Part shown: positions 8,715 to 18,121 of the stretch, in pieces
Layout: each line of letters begins with the position of its first letter
Position numbering within the stretch: position 1 is the first letter of the stretch
NCBI GenBank assembly: GCA_965205055.1
Contig: OZ242030.1
Coordinates: 2,728,001-2,792,000 of the forward strand
Reading direction: 5' to 3'
DNA length: 64,000 nt
Source: CBDBBY01 sp965205055
GTDB taxonomy: Bacteria > Pseudomonadota > Alphaproteobacteria > Rhodobacterales > Rhodobacteraceae
Program-made: the position numbers and the translations under genes
Notes under the pieces: model-generated
What the model saw: the letters and a program-made list of their open reading frames with translations, nothing else
Told to the model about the DNA's origin: nothing
Database searches by the model: none

Positions 8715-10091
8715 TCACTCATCGGCAATGCGTCGAAAGAGTCCGCCAATTTCTTTCTTCGCAACCCGGCTCGTAACCGCCAGCGCAAGCCCCAGTCCGG
8801 CAATGACGCTGGATGCGATGCCGAACCATACGCCCCAAGTGTCCATGCCCAGCACGAGCACGAACAACGAAACGAACGCCGCGATTCCCAGACCTTGCCG
8901 GAACACGCCGATCCAAAGCGTCCAGATCGGCCGCTTCAAAGCTTGCAATAGCGAATTCATCGCGAACAGAAGGATGTAGACCGGTAGAATGAATCCATCC
9001 ACATTGAGGTAGTCTCCCCCGATTCTCACCACTTCGGGATCCGAGCTGAATAGGCTTACGGCGGGCCGCGCCGCCACCCACAAAATCAATGACGCGACCA
9101 GCATCACGGCGACTCCCGCCTTGCAGCAGAACGCGAATGCTGCGCGAACCCGGCTGTATTCGACGGCGCCGAAATTCTGCGCGGCGATGGGAAGCAACGC
9201 GATCGTCAGCCCGAATCCGGGCAATAGCAGCATTTGCTCAATGCGAAGTCCGACGCCGTACGCAGCGATGGCTTCCGGACCGAATTCCTTCAGAAACATC
9301 TGAACGACGAATGAGCCGAACATCATCACGATCATCGCCGAGCTCGTCGGAACCGCTTGCGCCGTTATCGCCGCGAATGTTGATCTCGCCGGCCTGTAGG
9401 CTGGCTTCGTCGCGTGGCGCAGCACGTCGGAACGATACACGCGGAATAGAATGAACGACATGACGCCCGTCTGGCAGATCAGCGTCGAGAGCGCGATCCC
9501 ATTGAAGCCGATGCCCTCGAAGATGCCTGGAATTCCGAAAACAAGAAGCGGATTCAATGCGACATTGCCGAAAAAGGCCGCGATCTGCGCTCGCTGCATG
9601 CTTACCGCGTCTCCTTGCGCGGTCAGGATTCCGTTGGCTCCGAAGGCGATGAGGAAAGACGGCGTGGCCAGAAGGAGCAATTGCAGGTAGTCGTTCGCTG
9701 CATCCCGATAGGGTCCGTTTTCCGAAACTGCTGCCACCAAGGCCGGCGAAGCGAAGAAGCCCAATGTCCCGATCAGCAGCGAGGCTATGGCGGCATAGCT
9801 CAATCCTTGGCAAGCGATGCGCTTTGCACGCCTCGGCCGTCGCGCGCCGATTGCGTTTCCGACCAGCGCTCCCATGGCCGAATTCACGCCGAACCCGATT
9901 GAAATAAGTATGAAGAAAACTTGGAACGAGATTGCCAGCCCCGCCAATGCATCCGTGGAGATCAAACCCGCGAAGTACATATCCACGACGTTGTACAGCG
10001 TCGTGAACACCATTCCGATCGCTGTAGGAACTGCCATGCGGCGAAAATGCCCTGGTATGGAGCCTTTGCTCAAATCGTAGGTTTGGCTCAT
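8715..10091 (-). CDS. MATE-family multidrug/cation antiporter
   Basis: 458-residue polytopic inner-membrane protein, with about 12 hydrophobic segments expected for MATE exporters. These couple Na+ or H+ influx to drug or metabolite export. The N-terminus has the NorM/DinF-like stretch RRMAVPTAIGMVFTTLYNVVDMYF, followed by the conserved internal loop NAIGARRPRRAKRIACQG and NPLLVFGIPGIFEGIGFNG; the second half repeats the fold. I preferred ATG 10091 (MSQTYDLSKG) because the in-frame extension to 10187 is charged and lacks family resemblance; neither start has a strong ribosome binding site. It ends about 130 bp before the glycerate kinase gene on the same strand. Substrate unknown. Confidence 0.88.
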   Translation of the reverse strand: MSQTYDLSKGSIPGHFRRMAVPTAIGMVFTTLYNVVDMYFAGLISTDALAGLAISFQVFFILISIGFGVNSAMGALVGNAIGARRPRRAKRIACQGLSYAAIASLLIGTLGFFASPALVAAVSENGPYRDAANDYLQLLLLATPSFLIAFGANGILTAQGDAVSMQRAQIAAFFGNVALNPLLVFGIPGIFEGIGFNGIALSTLICQTGVMSFILFRVYRSDVLRHATKPAYRPARSTFAAITAQAVPTSSAMIVMMFGSFVVQMFLKEFGPEAIAAYGVGLRIEQMLLLPGFGLTIALLPIAAQNFGAVEYSRVRAAFAFCCKAGVAVMLVASLILWVAARPAVSLFSSDPEVVRIGGDYLNVDGFILPVYILLFAMNSLLQALKRPIWTLWIGVFRQGLGIAAFVSLFVLVLGMDTWGVWFGIASSVIAGLGLALAVTSRVAKKEIGGLFRRIADE

Positions 10092-10669
10092 GAATCGCCG
10101 GAACGCTTTGCCTGCAGAACTGTCAATTTCGCTGGATGGCTTATCCTTGGGCTTCGCGCGCAATTTCCAGATTGCGCCGTGCGCCATGCAGCAACAGGCT
10201 GCTCCGTTTCATGATTCGGCCGGATCATCAATAAGCGGCGACGCAATCCCGACGGCTTGCCGATGCGTTGCGCCGTCTTCGGAAGCGATCAAATGGATTG
10301 CGTTTTGCAAGTGCGAATGGGTACCGAATTGAAATCGGCAGATTCAAGCGCCGGGCATCCACAAGTTTGCATTGCTTGATTCTTGGTCAGGCACAATTGC
10401 AGACCTCAAAGCACTTGGGCCGAGCGACACGCGAGGACTTGGAACCGGCTCAATCCGACAAGCATGAGACGCACACCCAAAATATGCGGATTAATTGCAT
10501 TTCGACACTGAATATCGATATGGCCCCATGTCTCTCGAGGTATTGCGCTGCAAATCGCCATTGAATTCAAAAGCGGCAGTTTCCCGGAAACGCTCCCGGG
10601 ACGGAGCGGCCCGCTGCCGGCTCAAACCCGGTCGGATCACGCAACTGAGCCCGAGCGGGCGCGTCCCGT
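10092..10669. other. Gap upstream of the MATE gene
   Basis: Only short frames with no recognisable domain. It should contain the MATE promoter, but I cannot point to convincing -35/-10 boxes. The right edge runs into an ISKra4 transposase fragment. Confidence 0.45.
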
Positions 10670-10773
10670 ATTTTGGTCGGACGGGATGCCGCCGGTCGAA
10701 AGCCGAAGCCAGCGCCTTGCTTGCCGTCGAATGCCGCTTCGAAAACAATCTCAAGCCCGAAATCATCAATTGA
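10670..10773 (+). pseudogene. C-terminal fragment of an ISKra4-family transposase
   Basis: The plus-strand frame ending at 10773 reads GRTGCRRSKAEASALLAVE and then CRFENN before the stop. This resembles the C-terminus of ISKra4-type transposases (VGTRFKxxGCRWSKAGANALLAxxCCLENN). The same family appears in worse condition at 19.3 kb. Nothing upstream in the frame resembles the rest of the enzyme, so only a short 3' scar remains. No inverted repeats were found. Confidence 0.5.
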
Positions 10774-10973
10774 AGGGATAGCCGGGCCGCAACTGCCTGA
10801 CTAAAAAATGGGATGCGCCCGACCCGGCCCGGACGATTGCATGCGGCCGGATTCCGTCGTTTTGCCGCAAATGCGGAATCGCGATGATGCCTGAATTCAG
10901 GCGCCGGCGTCGCGAAGTCAAATCCGTTTTCTCTTGGGCGGATGATCGGGGCGTGCTGATCCGCGAATTCGCT

Positions 10974-12179
10974 TCAGCTCTCTGACCGTTCCACGACGTA
11001 GTTCATCAGGCTGGGAATTCCGGGCTCGCAGCGGTCTTCATTCCCGAACTGACTCCAAATGAAACCGACGTTCCGAAGATTGGCCTCAACCCATAAGGCC
11101 GGCTCAATCCCGCCGCTTGCCTTCGCCCTTTCTTCCAGTTTTTTGTCAATGCTCCGGCCGATGGTCGATTTGATCGCGGAGGTGGAAATCGATATCGTCT
11201 TCTGCGCTACGAAGAGTCGCGCAACGGCTTCGGCCGAGGCCAATATGCCCCCAGCTTCAAGCTCACTGTGGCGATCGGCATAGTAGGTGTTCCTCGCAAT
11301 GCGGAATGCGTTCAATGCCTGCTCCAGGATTGCACCGCCGATTATGTCGCCATCGACGAGTTTGTCCAGTTCAGCCTTGGCGGACCGATGCAATTCTCTG
11401 CCGACAAGCTGAAGAAAATAGGGATAGCGCTGCGCAGCATCGGCCGCTTGATCCAGCGTGTCAGCCTCGATACGATAGCCCATCCGCTCCAAGGGCGCCC
11501 GGAGCGCCTCCTGCGAAGCCGCCATGTCGAGGAGCCCGATGCCGATCTTGTCCAAGCGGTTCCAGAACGTAGCCTCAATCCTGTTCAAGCGCGATGAAGT
11601 GTCCGGAGTGCCGGCGAGGATCAGCAGCAGCGGCCGCCCTTTGCCGATAAGTGCCTGCGCATCGTTGAAGAAAGCTCGCGCGACTTCCGGATTGTGATGC
11701 AGAGTATGCGCCTCGTCGACCAACAACGCCAGGCCGCTGTTTGAACACATTTTCTCCAGGACGGGTCCGAGCAATTTTTCGGCGGCCTCTTGTCGCGAAA
11801 GGCTGATTCCCGTTCCTAGAATATTTATGCTTGCCGATTGTACGTCGCTTGCGAGGGTCGTGAACCTCTCCCGGTCCGCGAGCCGCCCTACGAGGCTGGA
11901 GTACGATTTGAAACAATCTGGATTCAGTACTGCGCATTTGATTTTGCCCTCGCATTCTTCGACATGCGCCTCCGCCCATCGGAGCAGCGCTGTCTTGCCG
12001 TTGCCGCGCGGGCCGATCAGAGCGATGTTCGCCGCGGGATTGCACCCCTCCTCCAAGTCCTCAAGCGCTTCAATGATCACGGCCTTCTCGCGCTTGCGCC
12101 CGGCCAATACCGGCGGGGTCGTTCCTGCGCCGGGCGTGAACTTCAGGTTTGGGCCTGTGGTCATATTCGGTTGCGGCAT
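10974..12179 (-). CDS. Orphan AAA ATPase (AAA_16/ORC-like), function unknown
   Basis: 401-residue P-loop ATPase. Walker A is IGPRGNGKTALLRWA near residue 55, Walker B LALLVDEAHT near 155, and a sensor-like LLILAGTPDTSSRL follows near 185. An arginine-rich lid and a helical C-terminal region end the protein. The layout (short N-terminus, AAA core, C-terminal helical domain) resembles Orc1/Cdc6-like and TniB/IstB-like helper ATPases, and also ATPases of some phage-defence loci. No partner transposase, nuclease or helicase lies next to it, and the ISKra4 scar sits about 200 bp from its 3' end, which suggests transferred DNA. ATG 12179 is the first codon of the frame. Confidence 0.6.
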   Translation of the reverse strand: MPQPNMTTGPNLKFTPGAGTTPPVLAGRKREKAVIIEALEDLEEGCNPAANIALIGPRGNGKTALLRWAEAHVEECEGKIKCAVLNPDCFKSYSSLVGRLADRERFTTLASDVQSASINILGTGISLSRQEAAEKLLGPVLEKMCSNSGLALLVDEAHTLHHNPEVARAFFNDAQALIGKGRPLLLILAGTPDTSSRLNRIEATFWNRLDKIGIGLLDMAASQEALRAPLERMGYRIEADTLDQAADAAQRYPYFLQLVGRELHRSAKAELDKLVDGDIIGGAILEQALNAFRIARNTYYADRHSELEAGGILASAEAVARLFVAQKTISISTSAIKSTIGRSIDKKLEERAKASGGIEPALWVEANLRNVGFIWSQFGNEDRCEPGIPSLMNYVVERSES

Positions 12180-12377
12180 AGTCGCAGTCTTGGGGCTGGC
12201 GATTCAAATATAGCGGATCGCTCGACCAACTGGTAGCGGAACCGGCGCCAATTTCAACGTCCGCGGCGGAAAGGAGTCAGTTCCCCGGCTGATTTGAGTC
12301 CTTTCTGCGCCAAACCATTAACCATCTCGACAATGAAAGCAAAGTTATCCGCACGCATGTTTCGGGGCGATCCTGCA

Positions 12378-14090
12378 TCATGCCCGCTTTGCGGGCAGGA
12401 GGAATTCGAAATCGCAACCTTTGTCCGCCTGCAGGATTTGCTCAGCATACAGCCGGTCGTAGCCTCTCAATGCCGTCGAGTCTTTGGATGCGGAAGACTG
12501 CTCTTTCCGTCGGCGATCCAGCGTTGTTTCATCGACAAGTAAATCGATTCGCCTCTCGCTTACCGATATCTTGATCCGGTCTCCTGTTCTAACCAAACCC
12601 AGCGGCCCTCCGGATGCGGCATCGGGAGCGACATGCAACACGACGGTCCCGAATGCGGTGCCCGACATTCGGGCATCCGAAATCCGCACCATGTCTTTTA
12701 TACCGCGCGCGGACAATTTCTTCGGAATGGGCAGATAACCCGCTTCCGGCATCCCGGAATCGCTGGTCGGACCCGCGTTCTGAAGAACCAGAAAGTCGTC
12801 CTCGCCGACATCCAATTCCGGATCGTCGATCTTTTCCGAAAGACTCCTGAGCGACTCGAATACAACCGCTTTGCCGGTCTTTTCGAACAGCGCAGGATCG
12901 GCCGCGGACCGCTTCAATACTGCCCCGCGAGGCGCAAGGGTGCCGAATAACGACACCAGCCCGCCGACCGGTTCGATCGGGTCGGAGGCCGATGCGATGA
13001 CCGAGCGATCCGCGGAAAGGGAATTCTCATCGAGCCGCTGGCCCAGCGTCTCGCCGGTCGCGGTCATGCAGCTCAAGTCCAAAAGCGGACGCAGTTCCCT
13101 GAGAACGGCGCCGACGCCGCCGGCATTGAAGAAGTCCTCCATGTAATGGCTGCCGACAGGTTTCAAATTGACGAGGACGGGCGTCGTATCCGACAGCTCG
13201 TTGAGTTGCTGCAACGGCATGTCTATTCCCAGCCTGCCGGCGATGGCTGAGAGGTGGAGCACTGCATTCGTTGAGCCGCCCAGAGCCAAGAGCAGCCTCA
13301 GCGCATTTTCTACCGAAGCGGGCGTAATGATTTGGCTTGGTCTGATCGGGTTTTCAGCCAGTCTTGCCGCAGCGGCGCCGGTCGCCTCCGCCGCCCGCAA
13401 TCTGTCGGCGTGGACGGCAGGAATGGCTGCGGTGCCGGGCAATGACATCCCCAAGGCTTCCGCTATGCAAGCCATCGTCGAAGCTGTGCCCATGACAGCG
13501 CATGTGCCTGCGGTTGTCGCAAGACGGGACTCGATCCGCCCGATTTCAGACTCGTCGATGCGACCCGCTCTGTAGCTCGCCCAGAATCTTCGGCAGTCCG
13601 TGCATGCGCCCAGCCTCTCTTGACCGTATTTCGCCGTCATCATCGGCCCCGCCACCAACTGGATGGCGGGGACATCCGCCGAGGCCGCTCCCATCAGCTG
13701 CGCCGGAACCGTCTTGTCGCAACCTCCCATGAGCACGACGGAGTCCATCGGCTGCGCCTTCACCATCTCCTCGGTGTCGATCGACATCAGGTTGCGATAC
13801 TTCAGACTCGTCGGATGCAGAAACACCTCGCCGAGCGAAATCGTTGGAAACTCCAAGGGCAGCGCGCCGGCGGCGAAGACGCCGCGCTTCACGGCTTGCA
13901 GCATTTCCGGGAAATGCCGATGGCAGTTGTTGAAACCCGAATGGGTGTAGGCGATCCCGACGACCCGCTTGCCGAGCATTTCACGCGAATAGCCCATGGA
14001 GTTCGCGAACGATCTCCGCAGATAGACGGAAAAATCCGGATCTCCATAGTCGGTGAGCCTTGTGGAAATGCCGTGAGGTTTTTCTGACAT
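12378..14090 (-). CDS. IlvD/Edd-family dehydratase, probably sugar-acid dehydratase
   Basis: 570-residue Fe-S dehydratase. Cluster cysteines are visible in LMGGCDKTVPAQLMG, GACTDCRRFW and AGTCAVMGTASTMACIAEALG. The metal and substrate region includes LLALGGSTNAVLHLSAIAGR, and the C-terminal domain has RISDARMSGTAFGTVVLHVA. The insertion TDCRRFWASYRAGRID is typical of the arabinonate/xylonate dehydratase branch rather than of biosynthetic dihydroxy-acid dehydratase, so I infer sugar-acid catabolism. A GGGAG precedes the ATG at 14090. The alcohol dehydrogenase, transporter and glycerate kinase nearby fit carbohydrate-acid use, but spacing does not show a single operon. Confidence 0.82.
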   Translation of the reverse strand: MSEKPHGISTRLTDYGDPDFSVYLRRSFANSMGYSREMLGKRVVGIAYTHSGFNNCHRHFPEMLQAVKRGVFAAGALPLEFPTISLGEVFLHPTSLKYRNLMSIDTEEMVKAQPMDSVVLMGGCDKTVPAQLMGAASADVPAIQLVAGPMMTAKYGQERLGACTDCRRFWASYRAGRIDESEIGRIESRLATTAGTCAVMGTASTMACIAEALGMSLPGTAAIPAVHADRLRAAEATGAAAARLAENPIRPSQIITPASVENALRLLLALGGSTNAVLHLSAIAGRLGIDMPLQQLNELSDTTPVLVNLKPVGSHYMEDFFNAGGVGAVLRELRPLLDLSCMTATGETLGQRLDENSLSADRSVIASASDPIEPVGGLVSLFGTLAPRGAVLKRSAADPALFEKTGKAVVFESLRSLSEKIDDPELDVGEDDFLVLQNAGPTSDSGMPEAGYLPIPKKLSARGIKDMVRISDARMSGTAFGTVVLHVAPDAASGGPLGLVRTGDRIKISVSERRIDLLVDETTLDRRRKEQSSASKDSTALRGYDRLYAEQILQADKGCDFEFLLPAKRA

Positions 14091-14521
14091 GGAAACACTC
14101 CCTTCGACTCCGCCGTTTTGGCTTGCACTCCCGCTCTCCGAACTCGCGGTTGCGTAGAGGAAGCGGCATTCCTTGCGATTGCCGACGCCAAGACTGCGCC
14201 GTGCGGTTCCGGCGGATTATTGCATTAAGTCGGACACGCACAAATCTCAAAGAGAAATCGCTTGCTGTTCCCGTTACGGAGCGAGCCGCGACAAGAACAT
14301 GTCGCCTTCGCCGAACTTCCGCCGTCTTTGATCGCAAATCCTTATACTGCCGAACCGCTTGCCTTCCGGCCACGCTTCAAATGCGGCGGCATCAAGTCCG
14401 GCGCGCATGCTGCGATCACGGTGCCGTGCGACGCAGATTCGGAAACATTCAGCGCCTTTGCGTGACACGCCGGAATCGGATGTCCTTCGCAGATCAGCAT
14501 CCGGCTGCTCCGGCTCCGCAG
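14091..14521. other. Gap between dehydratase and alcohol dehydrogenase genes
   Basis: Upstream region of the minus-strand dehydratase and downstream region of the minus-strand dehydrogenase. Long frames crossing it on both strands have no family resemblance. No clear hairpin or promoter was identified. Confidence 0.4.
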
Positions 14522-15694
14522 TCACTGCGACCAAAGCTCTCCCCGGATGGGGACCGGCTGCTCGTTTTTCACAACGACTTTTATCGCATCGTCCACTGGC
14601 TCGCGCGCGTAGCGCAGGGCTTCCGGCAGATCGGCCATCATGAAGGTATGGGTATGGATCTTGGATGCGTCGAATTTGCGTTGCTCCATCATGGCCGCAG
14701 CGCGATGCATCGCGTTCCGCCCTTCGCCGCGAGTGCCGTGCAAATGAATGCTGTTGGTCACGACATGCTTGATATCGACAGGGACGTCGCTGTCCTGGAA
14801 CGCCGCAAAGCAAATGCGGCCGCCCCTGTTGCACATGTAGACCGCCTCATTGACCGCAGAGGCCGTGCCGGAGCATTCCAGCACGCAATCGGCCCCGACT
14901 CCGCTCGTCAGTTCTCGAACGCGCTCAACCGGATTCTGCGCACGCAAGTTCACGACATGGTCGGCGCCGAGTTCTTGGCCCATCCTGAGCCTGTTCGCCC
15001 CCGTACCTGCAAGTATGACCGGCTGCGCGCCGAGCGCTTTCGCGACGGCGACGCCCATGAGCCCGACCGGGCCGGGTCCGGTTACGGCAACGCATTCGCC
15101 GGCGACCATGCCTCCGAGTTCCGACAAGCCGCATGCGGCAGCGCCCGCGGTCGCGATCAGGGTTGCCTCTTCGTCGCTCATTGCATTCGGTACCGGCACG
15201 AGCGTGTTGATGTTGTTGATCGCGTACTCCCCGAAACCGCCGTCTGTCGTGAAGCCGTTGGCCCGATGGCATTTGTCGGTCTGCCCGAAGTTCTTTCCGT
15301 AATTGTGGCAAGACGCGTACATGCCGTTCCTGCAGCGCTTGCATTGGCCGCAGCCGGAATGGGCTTCGACCGCCACCCGGTCGCCGACCTTGAACTCGTC
15401 CACTCCGGGTCCCAGAGCCGCGACCGTTCCCATATATTCGAGACCCGGCGTGAACCCTTTGTTGAACGGCAATCCGCCTTCAATGACCGCCGGAAGTCCG
15501 TGATGAATTATTTCAAGGTCCGTGTCGCAAATCGCGACGGCGTCGATCTGGACAAGTACTTCCAACTTCGAGGGCAAGTTCACGGGCTTTGTGACCAGTT
15601 CCAGCTCGCCCGGACCGTTCAGCGCCCACGCGCGCATGTTTTTCGGTATGTCCATCACCATTCTATCGGGTATCGCTTTGAGAGATCCGGTCAT
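14522..15694 (-). CDS. Medium-chain zinc-type alcohol dehydrogenase with altered GHE motif
   Basis: 390-residue MDR-superfamily dehydrogenase. The catalytic-domain cysteine lies in AICDTDLEIIHHG near residue 58. The structural-zinc lobe CGQCKRCRNGMYASC is intact near 115. The NAD(P) loop is VTGPGPVGLMGVAVAKALG near 205. The usual GHE, whose His binds catalytic zinc, is replaced: the sequence reads FTPGLEYMGTV. The enzyme may use another ligand or a shifted zinc site, or have changed activity. AAGGAG precedes the start at good spacing. It lies upstream of the IlvD-type dehydratase on the same strand, so a polyol or sugar-acid oxidation step is plausible; substrate unknown. Confidence 0.82.
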   Translation of the reverse strand: MTGSLKAIPDRMVMDIPKNMRAWALNGPGELELVTKPVNLPSKLEVLVQIDAVAICDTDLEIIHHGLPAVIEGGLPFNKGFTPGLEYMGTVAALGPGVDEFKVGDRVAVEAHSGCGQCKRCRNGMYASCHNYGKNFGQTDKCHRANGFTTDGGFGEYAINNINTLVPVPNAMSDEEATLIATAGAAACGLSELGGMVAGECVAVTGPGPVGLMGVAVAKALGAQPVILAGTGANRLRMGQELGADHVVNLRAQNPVERVRELTSGVGADCVLECSGTASAVNEAVYMCNRGGRICFAAFQDSDVPVDIKHVVTNSIHLHGTRGEGRNAMHRAAAMMEQRKFDASKIHTHTFMMADLPEALRYAREPVDDAIKVVVKNEQPVPIRGELWSQ

Positions 15695-15962
15695 TGGGTA
15701 TGTCTCCTTTGCAATGGCATGCCGCCCAATTCAGTCAATTTTCCGCAAATGGCGGAAATGCGTCTGCTGGAATCCTTAATGTTCCGCTTCGGGCACGAAA
15801 AGCGCCTCCGACGCAGACAATTCCAAGTTGAAACTCCTCGTTTTCCCGCGAGCGGCCCTTCCGCCCAACCGCGCGCAGGTCGCAATGAAACTCCTCGCAA
15901 GACGGGACCGTCCTTTCAGTGAACTTCTGATCGGACCGATCCAATTGGAAACCGGGAGCCGC

Positions 15963-16847
15963 TCAAAGCGAGTCGTGGAGCGTGCTGGATTTCGCGGTCA
16001 ACAAGGACAGGGCGATCACTGAAACGAACACGATCGCTCCGCCCAGAAACTCCACTCTGGTTATTCCCTCGAATCCGAGCATCCACACCCAGATCGGTCC
16101 CAAAGCGCTCTCGACCAGCACGAGAACGCCGACTTCGGCGGCAGGTATGAACGGCGTGGCCCATGTGACCAATCCTATCCCGAGCCCCGTCGCGAGCGCG
16201 CCCATGACCAGGATCAAAGCCAAATCATACATCTCGACATGCACGCTTCCTGCGAGCGCGATCGAGCAAATCAACCCGTAAATCGACGACAGGACGCCGC
16301 CGACGAACGTGCCTCCCAATATGTCGGTCTTCCGGTTTTTGCGCGCCAGAACAAGCATGATTGCGAACGCGCCCGCCGCGACCAAGGCACAGACGTTCCC
16401 GAATGTTCGACCGGTCGTAATCCCGTCTCCGATCATCAGGATCACGCCTCCGCTCGATGCCGCCATCGCAAGCCATGTGAATGGGTGCGGCTTTTCGCCG
16501 ATCCATATCCAAGCGATGCTCGCGGCGAGCAAAGGAGAGACAGTGATTATGAACAACGTGGACGCCACCGAAGTGTACATGATCGAAAACACGAACCCGG
16601 TGAACGCCATCGAAAGACAGAAGCCGATCTGCAAATCCTGCCTGTCGAGCGATCGCAGAAGCGCCGGAAACGAAATGCGCCGGCGAATGCAAATCAAAAG
16701 AGCAAGCATTCCGCACAAGCCGATCGCCCGATAAAGGAGAACTTGGAACGGCCCCGCGTGTTCAAGCATTCGCATGAAGATGCCGGTCGTGCTCATGAAG
16801 ACCGCTCCCGTCACCACCAGCAGGATCGCAATTTTCCTCGACATCAT
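15963..16847 (-). CDS. DMT-superfamily (EamA) transporter
   Basis: 294-residue inner-membrane protein with about ten hydrophobic helices in two EamA repeats. The first starts ILLVVTGAVFMSTTGIFMRM and has FIITVSPLLAASIAWIWIGE at its end; the second has AAEVGVLVLVESALGPIWVW before the last helix. Family members export amino acids or small metabolites. It sits about 270 bp upstream of the dehydrogenase gene on the same strand, so co-transcription is possible but not shown. Tandem ATG codons open the frame. Confidence 0.85.
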   Translation of the reverse strand: MMSRKIAILLVVTGAVFMSTTGIFMRMLEHAGPFQVLLYRAIGLCGMLALLICIRRRISFPALLRSLDRQDLQIGFCLSMAFTGFVFSIMYTSVASTLFIITVSPLLAASIAWIWIGEKPHPFTWLAMAASSGGVILMIGDGITTGRTFGNVCALVAAGAFAIMLVLARKNRKTDILGGTFVGGVLSSIYGLICSIALAGSVHVEMYDLALILVMGALATGLGIGLVTWATPFIPAAEVGVLVLVESALGPIWVWMLGFEGITRVEFLGGAIVFVSVIALSLLTAKSSTLHDSL

Positions 16848-17383
16848 TGTGGCCGGCTCCGGTTCAATCGGCGATCGCGCTTGCGGAGGCTTGAACGAAC
16901 CTCCGCAGAGAGCTGTCTAAATCCCTTGAAACGGCGTGATCCGCCGCGTCAAGAACGAATTGATGATTTCGCCCGGCGCAATTCGATATCGTGCCGGAAA
17001 TTCATCGATTCAGGCGCTTGGCGAATCGAATTGCCTGCGAGCGGGCGGTGCGGGCCTGTCGGCTTTGTCCGGGCGGCATGATTTTTCAATCATTGCAGCT
17101 ATCGGCGACGCGACTCTTTCGCCACCGCGGCGCAATGGAGTTGGCTTGGCGGACAGGCGCCCATTTGCAGTTTCGGTCCGTTGAAAGAAATCGAACAAAA
17201 AACACGGCGCGGGCTTGACCTCGGCCAACATGCAACAGCGGACGCGGTGAACTCCGGCAAGCTGCGCTTGTCGGCCGCTGCCGCTCAATTCGCCGGAGCC
17301 GACTTTCCTGTCGACTCCGGTGAATTTCGGAATGCAGCGCGAAGCCCGAGGCACAATCGGCGCTGCGAATCGGCGGAAACGGA
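16848..17383. other. Gap upstream of the EamA transporter
   Basis: No gene supported. A 256-codon minus-strand frame (17010-17780) runs through it, but its composition is shadow-like (Arg/Pro/Ser-rich, no domain) and it overlaps the much better supported small secreted-protein gene in another register. Confidence 0.45.
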
Positions 17384-17548
17384 TCAGTTTCCTGTTTGAA
17401 GCATCGCCTGCTGTCTTTCTGCATCGGTCATGGAAGACAACGAGACCACTTTGGGCGGAAGATCTCCAGCCTGGGATTGGTATACGCCAGCCATCAACGC
17501 GAAAGAAAAGGCGGCCATGAAAAAGAATGCGGCAAATCTCCTGGTCAT
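17384..17548 (-). CDS. Small secreted protein, 54 residues
   Basis: Short gene found by translating the minus strand. AGGAGA lies eight bases before ATG 17548. The product begins MTRRFAAFFFMAAFSFALMA, a classic signal peptide with two arginines, a hydrophobic core and a likely cut after QSQA. The mature part is about 27 residues (starting GDLPPKVVSLSSMTDAERQQ) and ends with a TGA stop. It has no family I recognise and no lipobox. The strong ribosome binding site and well-formed signal sequence argue for a real exported micro-protein rather than a chance frame. It stands alone between the EamA and lipoprotein genes. Confidence 0.6.
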   Translation of the reverse strand: MTRRFAAFFFMAAFSFALMAGVYQSQAGDLPPKVVSLSSMTDAERQQAMLQTGN

Positions 17549-18121
17549 CTTGTATCTCCTTTGGTTGCCCGATGTCAGTCGGGTGATTCGCTCGATATTG
17601 TCTGATTAGCATAAATTCAAATGTCATGTAAAGAGATTTATATCGCCACGTGAATTTTTTTGCGTTGGGATGCGCGAACGAACCGGAGCTCTCAAGAGGA
17701 ATGTTGCGGCAGGAGCGCCTGTTCGGCGCACGGAACGCGGCGCGCGCATATCCGCGTCTTTCGTTCGGCCCGCCTCGCAATCCGCTTGGCCCGCCCGATG
17801 GCGAAAGCGAGGAAGCAATATTTGTGAAGAAAAATCGCTGGATAAAAAAAGTATTTTAAAACAGGTTATTGAGAGCGAATATGTTCATTCGCGCAGACGA
17901 GATGCGGTTCCGATCGCAAGCGCTTTGCAATGGGAGTATCGGTTAAGGAATCAATCGAAGGAGCGTTGTTCCGGCTTGGACCTTGCTGCTGAAGAACGGA
18001 GCCGAACGCCCGAGTTGGCCGGAATCGGAATCAAACCAAATCCAAATTCCGGCCAACTCGGCAATCACAAAAACTGTGACAAATGAGACGCACCCAACCC
18101 TTTGCGACGGGAATTCGGCTG
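17549..18121. other. Gap between the small secreted protein and the second lipoprotein gene
   Basis: Contains the upstream region of the 54-residue protein gene (AT-rich around 17600-17640) and, at 18010-18061, a large perfect inverted repeat just beyond the 3' end of the lipoprotein gene. I see no coding region. Confidence 0.5.
18010..18061 (-). terminator. 16-bp perfect inverted repeat, terminator-like
   Basis: CCGAGTTGGCCGGAAT at 18010-18025 is exactly repeated inverted at 18046-18061, around a 20-base loop. It begins about 60 bp beyond the stop of the minus-strand lipoprotein gene. There is no long U tract, so it may be a transcript-stabilising hairpin or a REP-like palindrome rather than a classical Rho-independent terminator. 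Confidence 0.55.

Noticed and set aside
14060..15922. 620-codon plus-strand frame opposite the alcohol dehydrogenase
   Set aside because: Antisense shadow: the minus strand shows clear MDR motifs and AAGGAG, while this frame has no domain and no supported start.
17010..17780. 256-codon minus-strand frame
   Set aside because: Overlaps the better supported 54-residue secreted protein in a different register and has shadow-like Arg/Pro/Ser-rich composition.
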